From: Owenia fusiformis
Taxonomy: Eukaryota > Annelida > Polychaeta > Sabellida > Oweniidae
Assembly: GCA_903813345.2 (NCBI GenBank)
Contig: CAIIXF020000407.1
Location: 1 to 15,000, forward strand
DNA length: 15,000 nucleotides
Reading direction: 5' to 3'
The notes under the pieces are model-generated. The model was not told the DNA's origin. It saw nothing but the letters and a program-made list of their open reading frames with translations, and searched no databases. Positions 7,524 to 14,362 of this stretch are shown piece by piece. Position numbers and translations under genes: made by a program. Within the stretch, counting starts at the first letter, position 1; each line of letters begins with the position of its first letter.

Positions 7524-7635
7524 AAGTTTTTACAAACCGGCTTTATGTACCTGTAACACGTCCAAGTATGGGATAAAAATATTTATCCCATACTTGGACG
7601 TGTTATAGGTACATAAAGCTGGTTTGTAAAAACTT
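7524..7635. repeat. 112-bp near-perfect palindrome
   Basis: Two 54-bp arms centred at 7579.5 are separated by 4 bases (AATA) and differ at only two positions. The left arm runs AAGTTTTTACAAACC to CCAAGTATGGGATAAA. A third, poorer copy of the right arm follows at ~7637-7680, and a related ACGCCCAAGTATGGTATAA segment lies near 6978. The second arm looks like an inverted duplication, since the paralogue at 5476 has one arm only. Confidence 0.88.
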
Positions 7636-7696
7636 TTATTCCATACTTAGTAGTGTTATAGGTATATAACATGCGGGAATATAACTGATATGAGCG

Positions 7697-7726
7697 TGAG
7701 CGGGAGATATATATATCTCCCGCTCA
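7697..7726. repeat. 30-bp perfect palindrome, GAGCGGGAGATAT core
   Basis: TGAGCGGGAGATATA followed by its exact reverse complement, flanked downstream by ACGACGTCATAA. It carries the same GAGCGGG and GACGTCAT words as the repeats at 7456 and 9262, so it is probably a further diverged family member. Confidence 0.75.
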
Positions 7727-7800
7727 GCAGATCTACGACGTCATAAATTCAGGGAGTAGATACTGAGCCAGGGGACTTTGCTATTATTCCTCACAATCTA

Positions 7801-8690
7801 CACCCTTGGTATACGCAGCTAACGAAAATTGACCGGCACGGGTCAAAAGCTGGACCAGCACGGGTTAACGGTTTTATTTGAATTTAAAATAGCCATAACT
7901 TGCTCAATAATGACTTCCTCGTGTCTAATTTGAAATATATGATGCCTCCCGATGCTTTTAAGTACCCAAATTTTTTACAGATTTTTAAACGGACCAAAAC
8001 TCTCTAAATGCGCATTTATGCTCTTTTCTCTCGAGAACGGCTGTCTCATTTTCACGATAACTTTTATTTAGAACTTCTAACATATAAGATCTATTTTTCC
8101 CCATCAAGGTATGATGTAAGTGACATGCTATTTACATCTTGTGAGTTTCAATGACGCGCGTTTGATTTTATAAAAAATGCCAAACTTTGTGACAAAGAAT
8201 TTCATCAGCTATTGCCCCGAACCGGTCCGTCTTCTCTCTGCAAGCAGATTGCCCCGAACCGGTCCGTCTTCTCACTGCAAGCAGGATGAAATTCTTTGTC
8301 ACAAAGTTTGGCATTTTTTATAAAATCAAACGCGCGTCATTGAAACTCACAAGATGTACATAGCATGTCATTTACATCATACCTTGATGGGGAAAAATAG
8401 ATCTTATATGTTAGAAGTACTAAATAAAAGTTATCGTGAAAATGAGACAGCCGTTCTCGAGAGAAAAGAGCATAAATGCGCATTTAGAGAGTTTAGGTCC
8501 GTTTAAAAATCTGTAAAAAATTGGGGTACTTAAAAGCATCGGGAGGCATCATATATTTCAAATTAGACACGAGGAAGTCATTATTGAGCAAGTTATGGCT
8601 ATTTTAAATTCAAATAAAACCGTTAACCCGTGCCGGTCCAGCTTTTGACCCGTGCCGGTCAATTTTCGTTAGCTGCGTATACCAAGGGTG
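7801..8690. mobile_element. Fold-back element: 406-bp arms, 98-99% identical
   Basis: The left arm 7801-8206 and right arm 8285-8690 are inverted copies of equal length with about six mismatches by eye. A 78-bp spacer holds a 37-bp tandem repeat. Termini are CACCCTTGGTATACGCAG in both directions, and the flanks carry ATCTA on each side (7796-7800 and 8691-8695), a possible 5-bp target duplication. No coding region is present. Within each arm, the 14-bp motif GACCGGCACGGGTC is followed by a near-repeat 25 bases on. Arm similarity this high implies a recent origin or continuing conversion between arms. If transcribed, it would form a ~400-bp double-stranded RNA. Confidence 0.9.
8211..8284. repeat. 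2 x 37-bp tandem repeat in palindrome spacer
   Basis: Two copies of a unit starting ATTGCCCCGAACCGGTCCG (8211-8247 and 8248-8284) differ at one position (CTCTCTGC against CTCACTGC). Each contains the palindromic core AACCGGT(T). This is the only single-copy-arm part of the fold-back element. Confidence 0.92.
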
Positions 8691-8705
8691 ATCTACTAAG
8701 TATCA

Positions 8706-8847
8706 GTTATTAAATGCTCGATTTTTGATACAGGGTATATCCCTCGGTAAATACAATATATCAACCCTCGGTCCCTACGGTCCCTCGGGTTGATATATTG
8801 TATTTCCCTCAGATATACCCTGTATCAAAAACCTCCCATTAAATAAC
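8706..8847. repeat. Hairpin repeat H6
   Basis: The outer arms (GTTATTAAATG, TTTTTGATACAGGGTATAT) and inner arms (AAATACAATATATCAACCC) pair with the right side (GGGTTGATATATTGTATTT, ATATACCCTGTATCAAAAA, CATTAAATAAC). The apex is TCGGTCCCTACGGTCCCTC (8768-8786). The right foot reads AACCTCCCATTAAATAACC, equivalent to the feet of the hairpins at 9110 and 10291. Confidence 0.85.
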
Positions 8848-8849
8848 CT

Positions 8850-9106
8850 CTATTTATCCTATGCCAAGTAGAGTTTTAGGGAGATAAGTTGGTCAGATAT
8901 ATCCCGTATCCTGATTTTGAGGTTTCCATATCCAGAACCTCCATATCCCCCGCCATATCTCCCGCTTCGGTGCATATCTTCCCGCTTCCGGTGCATATCT
9001 TCCCGCTTCCGGTAATGCAATAAAATGACTTGATTTGTTTATTTTTACACCTTGTACTGTTGAAATGGCCATATGCCACTGAAAACTCTACTTGGTATAG
9101 GATAAA
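8850..9106. repeat. Spacer between H6 and H7 with inverted edges
   Basis: The left edge TATGCCAAGTAGAGTTTT (~8860-8877) reappears inverted at ~9084-9101 (AAAACTCTACTTGGTATA), so H6 and H7 stand in mirror arrangement around this spacer. Inside are CATATC.CCCGC words and the 21-bp tandem repeat at 8952-9012. No gene is evident. Confidence 0.6.
8952..9012. repeat. Short tandem repeat, ~21-bp unit, three copies
   Basis: Units of TGCATATCTTCCCGCTTCCGG at 8971-8991 and 8992-9012, with a shorter 19-base variant just before. Confidence 0.85.
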
Positions 9107-9109
9107 GCA

Positions 9110-9248
9110 GTTATGTACGGTCGGTTTGGATATTGGGTTCATCCCTCGTGAGGTATGCACATCTACCTTCGGTCCCTACGGTCCCTCAGGTAGATATGCA
9201 TATCTCCCTCTGGATAAACCCCATATCCAAAACCTCCCAGTACATAAC
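9110..9248. repeat. Hairpin repeat H7
   Basis: The outer arms (GTTATGTAC, GGTTTGGATATTGGGTT) and inner arms (GAGGTATGCACATCTACC) pair with the right side (GGTAGATATGCATATCTCCC, AACCCCATATCCAAAACC, GTACATAAC). The apex TCGGTCCCTACGGTCCCTC (9169-9187) is identical to that of H6, although the inner stems are different sequences. Confidence 0.85.
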
Positions 9249-9261
9249 CCTTATATATTGT

Positions 9262-9345
9262 TATCAGCGGTCAAATATAGCTATACGTCCCGCTCTGAGC
9301 GGGCAGATATAGTATATCTGCCCGCTGACGTCATAATCGCCGTTC
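9262..9345. repeat. Inverted copy of the CCCGCTC hairpin repeat
   Basis: This contains CCCGCTCTGAGCGGG (9289-9303, a 15-nt hairpin), a second ATCTGCCCGC box, the palindrome TGACGTCA (9326-9333) and ATAATCGCCG. It is the reverse-orientation paralogue of 7456-7523 and stands in the same order relative to the ORF-like segment and an H1-type hairpin. Confidence 0.8.
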
Positions 9346-9365
9346 GCATATTGGTTCATTTTTGT

Positions 9366-9600
9366 AACATGCGCATAATTACTGTAAACGTTAATGGAGA
9401 AAAGGCAGAAAATCGCGATCTGTTTGAAGGAAGGAAATGAGCGTATCCCTGTTAAACAAGGATTTCAGAAATAAATGTGGATGAATATCTGAAAATCAGG
9501 CTACTCTAAATGAATTCTTACGGTTGGTTGGACATTTTCTGAACTCCGGCCAATTGAACAGCGTGAACAAAATGACAAAGATTGGTATGGGATAAACAGA
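9366..9600 (+). pseudogene. Second copy of the short ORF-like segment, broken
   Basis: The translation opens TVNVNGEKAENRDLFEGRK and stops at 9438-9440. Homology to the copy at 7185-7418 resumes in other frames and ends with NKMTKIGMG and TAA (9591-9593). At least one frame change and internal stops separate the two conserved ends, so this copy is not expressed as one protein. Its last ~130 bases are the start of the 164-bp tandem array. Confidence 0.4.
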
Positions 9601-9940
9601 TCATCCTATAGTCGGTTCATGATGTTGGGATTAAATAAATGTGGATGAATATCTGAAAATCAGGCTATTCTAAATGAATTCTTACGGTTTGTTGGACATT
9701 TTCTGAACTCCGGCCAATTGAACAGCGTGAACAAAATGACCAAGATTGGTATGGGATAAACAGATCATCCTATAGTCGGTTCATGATGTTGGGATTAAAT
9801 AAATGTGGATGAATATCTGAAAATCAGGCTATTCTAAATGAATTCTTACGGTTTGTTGGACATTTTCTGAACTCCGGCCAATTGAACAGCGTGAACAAAA
9901 TGACCAAGATTGGTATGGGATAAACAGATCATCCTATAGT
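9471..9940. repeat. 164-bp tandem repeat, 2.9 copies
   Basis: Copies start at 9471, 9635 and 9799 (ATAAATGTGGATGAATATC) with an exact 164-base period and only a handful of substitutions. Each monomer is made of the 3' part of the ORF-like segment plus the left arm of an H1-type hairpin (CCTATAGTCGGTTCATGATG, TTGGGATTA). The third copy breaks off inside the hairpin arm and runs into the opposite arm. Confidence 0.92.
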
Positions 9941-9983
9941 TCAATATCCTGAACCTCATATAGGATAATCTCTATTTATCCCA
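9916..9983. repeat. H1-type hairpin lacking its inner part
   Basis: TGGGATAAACAGATCATCC (9916-9934) pairs with GGATAATCTCTATTTATCCC (9963-9982) across a short interior. Bases 9943-9983 are the reverse complement of 7026-7066. Compared with the full hairpin at 7026-7192, the inner arms and apex are missing. Confidence 0.75.
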
Positions 9984-10290
9984 TGATACTACTAATTCCC
10001 GATGAATAACCGGGAATATTTTTGATATTGAGAAAAAATCGTATTGAAAATTTTTGCCAAACAAAGCTTCCTCTTTCAATCAGTTGGGTCGATATAGCAT
10101 GCTAAAATGATGTTCTTATGTGAAAAACGAATTCCAGTTTTATCATCATCGCTCTGACACAGACAAAAATGCTTACGTATTGCTGAATGTTTTGGTGTTG
10201 ATGTGTTTATGTTACACATGTACAATAATTTTTTTATATTTAAAAATATCATAAAGCTAAGACAGTTATGAATATCATAGAATAAAAAGC
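9984..10290. other. AT-rich, no feature seen
   Basis: No ORF, tandem repeat or recognisable element end. Low GC and runs of A and T dominate. Confidence 0.5.
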
Positions 10291-10457
10291 TAATTTACTG
10301 GTCGGGATTAAATATGGGTTTATTCCTCATGACAATTTGATATTTCACATATTGTGAGGGACAATTTGGTATTTCCCCCTGACCCTCCGGGCTGTCGGTA
10401 AATATCATATTGTCCATCATAATAAAACCCATATTGAATCCCTCCCACTACATAACC
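10291..10457. repeat. Hairpin repeat H8
   Basis: The left side (TTACTGG, GGGATTAAATATGGGTTTAT, GACAATTTGATATTT) pairs imperfectly with the right side (AAATATCATATTGTCC, ATAAAACCCATATTGAATCC, CCACTACATAAC). The GC-rich apex is near 10375-10398. The right foot CCTCCCACTACATAACC matches the feet of H6 and H7. It abuts the HARBI1-like fragment. Confidence 0.75.
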
Positions 10458-10489
10458 TATATATATCTTGCGAAAATCTAGATCTGTCA

Positions 10490-10886
10490 CTGGAAGGCAG
10501 CCCATCTTGAAAACAAGACACGGTGTCTTTGTAATTAGTCCGACGGATATAGCCTACCTAGAGAAAACCGCCGATACCTCAGCAACAATGTTCGAAACAG
10601 TAGGTTGGGATACCCCGAATATATCTCCATTTATCATTTGCATACAACCTGTAGCATAAAATCGTAATGAAATGAATACTTTTAGCTGACATGGAATTGC
10701 CTCAGGATTCCTTGTTCTTGACGCTAGATCCCCATCTAATATATTAATCAACTCAAGAATGAGTGGCCTCGGCATGCGATATCTGTTTAATATCTCATCG
10801 TCAGTCATCTCTAACGGCTGACTCCTGTCTCTGAATAAGCGTAAACCTCTTCTATTGTGAACATCCTGGAATAATATGCGCCACAT
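10490..10886 (-). pseudogene. HARBI1-like (PIF/Harbinger) transposase, N-terminal fragment
   Basis: This is the N-terminal part of a Harbinger-type DDE nuclease. The frame 10886-10554 reads LRLFRDRSQPLEMTDDEILN, then RYRMPRPLILELINIL, FISLRFYATGCMQMINGD and FGVSQPTVSNIVAEVSAVFS. Together these are the typical HARBI1 N-terminal helical region ending in a helix-turn-helix-like SQPTVSNIV. It stops at TAG (10554-10556). Weak similarity seems to continue in another frame to about 10490 (LYPSD, LQRHRVLFSRWAAF), just where the catalytic GxIDGTH block would follow; that block is absent. It is truncated and non-functional. No inverted ends were found. It is a transposon remnant within the host intron, on the same strand as the host exons. 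Confidence 0.8.
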
Positions 10887-11240
10887 TTTCCAGCTTGATC
10901 GAACCCTAATATTTTAATTTTAGCAGACGATATTTGCGAAATGGAATTGCGATATTTATTATAGATTTCACAAAACCAAGGTAGCATAATCGTGCACTTT
11001 CAGACTTGATTTTGATAAGTTTTGGTTATTTGTGTCTCTAATGTTTTTCAACCTATTTTTAGTTGGATGTCTCAAAGGGCACTTCCTAGATTTCTACAAC
11101 GATAATGTTAATTTAAATAGGAAAACTATCAAGATTCTTGATGATATGTTTGCGATTTATATTGCGGCAGGGTCAGGGATGCCGCAAATAAAGTGGAGTT
11201 TGCGACATAAAAATCAACTGATTTACGTGGACGCAACTGT
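10887..11240. other. AT-rich intronic DNA, no clear feature
   Basis: No coding signal beyond chance frames. GCGAT and TTTGCG words begin to appear after ~11150 and lead into the repeat pair that follows. Confidence 0.45.
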
Positions 11241-11480
11241 GCGATGACTGCATAATACCAATTTGCGTGCGGTTAGCAGTGTATTTGCGATGCGAAATGA
11301 AAATAGCGATGCGTCTACCGTGTAATAAGAAAACTGCGATTTGCGCCAAAGACGCAAAACGGCAATGAATTTGCGCTAGAGTGCCTTTGAGATGACCTCA
11401 TAATATCGTTTTGCGTACGATTCGCTAAATATTTACGTTGCGATTGCGATTTGCGGTGCGTCGACCGGATAATGAGGTCT
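11241..11480. repeat. Two diverged ~90-bp TTTGCG repeat units
   Basis: Unit 1 (~11241-11330: GATGACTGCATAATACC to GCGTCTACCGTGTAATAAG) and unit 2 (~11391-11480: GATGACCTCATAATATCG to GCGTCGACCGGATAATGAGG) share edges and TTTGCG/TGCGAT interiors. Unit 2 has inverted ends, CCTCAT(A/T)AT. The same end opens the block at 6291, which suggests a small MITE-like family. Confidence 0.6.
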
Positions 11481-11489
11481 CTGGAATGT

Positions 11490-11790
11490 ATATACATGCT
11501 TAATCTTGGTAGGCTTACGCAATCGTGCATAAATAGACAAAATTATTCTTACCCCGTTTCACGGACATACTTGCACAGATTCTTATCGCCTCCACTCAGG
11601 AGATTATCTACGTAATACGCATGCGCTAGGATCGTAATAAAGGATGGATTCGCTCTTACTGATTAAAATTTCCTTGTTGTTGATTGGACATTTATATTAG
11701 ATTAACTTTGTTTTTCATGATTAGATGTCGCTGGAGTTAATTGACTTATATGTAAGATACTGGAGACGATCGATGAGTACTCGGATTCAA
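11490..11790. other. No feature seen
   Basis: Mixed-composition intronic DNA without coding signal or internal repetition. Confidence 0.45.
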
Positions 11791-11799
11791 GTTAAAAAT

Positions 11800-12017
11800 C
11801 CGGGAGGTAGGAGGAAAAAACGGGAGGACACAGACAAAATCGGGGGATTTTTACCTAAAACATGCAAAGTTTTTTGCAGAAATCGGGAGAAAAAATCGGG
11901 AGATGATGAAAAATTACAAAATTAGAAAATCGGGAGATGGCAAAATTGCGCAGGAGATGGGTTAAAAAAACAGGAATCTCCCGATTTAAATCGGGAGTTG
12001 GCAACTGTGAGTATTTC
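11800..12017. repeat. CGGGAG-rich element related to the CAGGAG minisatellite
   Basis: Repeated CGGGAG(A/G) words in an A-rich context are followed by the 20-bp perfect palindrome CTCCCGATTTAAATCGGGAG (11978-11997) and the edge GTTGGCAACTGTGAGTATTTC. In reverse complement that edge matches the left edge of the block at 5590. The GTTGGCAA edge next to GGGAG repeats resembles a widespread dispersed-repeat theme in animal genomes. No transposase is present. Confidence 0.65.
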
Positions 12018-13508
12018 AAAAACATATACCGAACCACTATTGAAGGAATCATTGAAAATACAGCATCTCAGAAACATGTGTAAATTGTTTATCTTGCATT
12101 ATTTTGCTAAATACTAATAGAAATTATACTGTATTTTCAAGATAATAGGTTTTTTGTTAACTATCAGCCAATGAATGAATGGTTGCATTTCATTTTAACT
12201 GCAAAATGATGCTCTATGCGATTCATACGAAAAATGTATTTTGCCAGATTAGAATCAAGTATCATCTTTAATCCATTGAACAGATCATGCATTGCCTGAT
12301 GTTGAGGTGTTGAGAATAGAATCAGCGAGTGTCTGACAAATAGATCTTAGTGTATTAGCCAAAATATTAGGAAGAGTATAAAGTGTCTCCCATCTTTCTA
12401 GTTTTGAGTATTACATCTTCTTGCTCTGATTCAAATTATCCTCGGCCACTATTTGTAACCCCTCCCTCCTTCTCCATTTAGCCCATGGATATGAAGATGA
12501 TTTAGAGGTTATGTGAAGGATACTAGGGAAGGGTTAATAGCCAGAGTTATATGAGTTCATTTTAGTTAAATCCAAGTCATAAATTTTATGTAATTCACAC
12601 CAGCATCATATATCATACCCAAAGGATTGAACTGTTTATTATTTTTCAATTGCAGTAAACATGGTAAAATGGTTCTAAATATTGTCTCAATGTTTCTGGA
12701 TCGAATGTTGCTCCGGGTATTGTGATGTCATGTTACCATAGCAACCATAACTCTACCCGAAACTTTGCTGTTTTAGTAACGATACATGAAAGTACATTAT
12801 GTAACATTTTGAAGACGATTGCCAGCACAAGTCCTGTTACTTTATCACAATTTTTGACAAAGTAGCAACCATAAAATCCAAACAGATTTGGAAATATTTC
12901 ACTTTGAGAACAAAGGGACACATTTGGGAGGGGGTCAAATTGAGAATATTTCGAGATATAAATACTGTTTCTATGGTAACCATATAATTTAGAGATTGGA
13001 AATTTCTTGCACTTACTAACCATAATATGTCCAACCTAATTTAAGACAATGAATATCTGACATGCATTAGTATTCTTTTCATTTGGTGATATTAACGTAC
13101 CCTTATGGTTTTTTGGGGGTAGGGGTTTAAATTGGTCTGAGAGCCGTCTGCCACCCCTATAGAAAGTCCAACTACCCAGAAAGTGTACAGCATAATCATA
13201 CAGATAGTTTGAAATAGGTTGGAATGTGTAACCTTCCATGTAAGGAAGGTTGCCTTTCTAGACCACTTCTACAGAATGGGTCACAGTCCATCAAGCAGAG
13301 ATGATATGACCTCTAAAGAACTTAAGCCTTTTAATTTGAATCAAAACTGTTGACCTGTATCTGAATGATCGCTCGTAAAGGGAAACGAATGGACAAGTGA
13401 ACGGACTGATGGACAGCTTCTCTGTACCTCTCCTGATACCTCTTCAGTTTGATGATAAGAACTAGCTTCATCCGAAAGTAAATTGTCCAAAATAAAAGTT
13501 TATTATAC
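12018..13508. other. Intronic stretch, mostly featureless
   Basis: AT-rich, with no exon in the phase used by the flanking exons that I can support. It holds one X-box-like site at 12732-12745. A G-rich run near 13114-13127 and a few short ORFs on the minus strand look like chance. Confidence 0.5.
12732..12745. promoter_or_regulatory. X-box-like (RFX) motif
   Basis: GTTACCATAGCAAC fits the inverted-repeat consensus GTNRCC-N2-RGYAAC bound by RFX factors. It stands alone in an intron, with no promoter evidence. A fortuitous or repeat-borne match is possible. Confidence 0.25.
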
Positions 13509-13643
13509 CTATATCGTTTTCGGGAATGCCAATTTTCATGTCTTGGCCCAAGAGTGTACAGGAATATTCTATTTTAACTAAGTCGGTTCGTTCCTGTGCA
13601 AGCGATTCTGTGGATGAGGGTTTGTTGATAGGGTGTCCAGGCT
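13509..13643 (-). CDS. Internal exon, linker after Death domain
   Basis: A 135-nt exon (45 codons). The acceptor is a strong polypyrimidine tract, CTACTTTTTTTAACAG, just above 13643; the donor GTATAA follows 13509. Phase is 1/1. The peptide is hydrophilic: GHPINKPSSTESLAQERTD, then VKIEYSCTLLGQDMKIGIP. No domain is recognised. It joins the Death-domain exon through a Glu codon. The donor is weaker than the others, but length and phase agree with them. Confidence 0.65.
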
Positions 13644-14068
13644 CTGTTAAAAAAAGTAGATTCACAGCAATGTAACGAAAATCAGTACTGAGACCAATGG
13701 TGATATTGTATGCAAATTATAGTATTTGCTATAAATTATTACTAAATTATCATGAATCGGTTGTTCGGCGTTTCATACACAGGACTTAGGTTACCTCAGT
13801 CTCCAACATTAAGTTCCTTGTATGTAGCATATTGGGTTAGTTGGAAGTGTTTGCTGTTGATATGAATTATTATTTAAACAAGAAACAGAGTCGAGAATCT
13901 AAAAGACTACTACATGATAGACAAGCTGAATTCTAATATAATTGTACAATTCATCGAGTGAATAATTGCAATATAACGACGATTATATGATAAATATGAC
14001 ACATTAGATGATTTTAACTAAGTTCAGTTATTTAATTCAGGAATAAAACACATATTATTTCTTAGTAC
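13644..14068 (-). other. Phase-1 intron
   Basis: A 425-base AT-rich intron between the Death-domain exon (donor GTACTAAG) and the 13509-13643 exon. No repeats or ORFs are seen. Confidence 0.6.
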
Positions 14069-14362
14069 CTGGTTTTAACACCCTGGATGGCTTTTTGTCT
14101 GCCCTAACTTTATATGAAAGGCCAACTTTTCCAATATCTCCGAGTGCGTCTGCTAGGATTTCTATTTTGTCAGTGTCTTTACTCTGTCCTTGACTCCATT
14201 TGTTTAATATCAAGAACACCCATTGACGAGAATCGTGTGGGTTGCTTGTTTTAACGGCTTGGACCTCTGCGTATATAAGGCCAAGTGTCATTCCAAGGTC
14301 AAAGTACAACTCTGCCTCTATTTCTTTTGCAATTTTGTACAGGTACCATTCACTTATATCAT
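14069..14362 (-). CDS. Exon encoding a Death domain
   Basis: This 294-nt exon (98 codons) carries one complete Death-fold domain, a six-helix homotypic interaction module used in apoptosis and innate-immune signalling complexes in the cytoplasm. The sequence shows YLYKIAKEIEAE, LGMTLGLIYAEVQAVKTSNP, the conserved Trp in ILNKWSQGQ, and ILADALGDIGKVGLSYKV, which fit Death helices 1-6 in order. The acceptor is TTTCCTTTCTATTTAG above 14362, and the donor GTACTAAG follows 14069 (CCAG/GTACTA). Phase is 1/1, so the exon is a self-contained, shufflable domain unit. The basic tail (KKPSRVLKP) begins the linker to the next exon. I cannot name the orthologue: Death-domain adaptors and receptors are strongly expanded in bivalves and other invertebrates. 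Confidence 0.82.

Noticed and set aside
8876-9160. 94-codon minus-strand frame
   Set aside because: It spans the 21-bp tandem repeat and the foot of a hairpin, and its repeated SGKICTG peptide is just the tandem repeat.
9471-9940. Tandem 164-bp units as a possible centromeric satellite
   Set aside because: There are only about three copies and the monomer derives from the adjacent repeat, so a local duplication is the simpler reading.
10320-10659. Short frames on both strands around H8 and the HARBI1 fragment
   Set aside because: They fall in hairpin arms or antisense to the transposase fragment.
11032-11247. 71-codon plus-strand frame as a gene
   Set aside because: It has no motif and runs into the TTTGCG repeat. 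The length is ordinary for AT-rich non-coding DNA.
12733-13239. Three minus-strand frames as missing exons of the Death-domain gene
   Set aside because: I found no acceptor/donor pair giving a phase-1, multiple-of-three exon, and the peptides look random.
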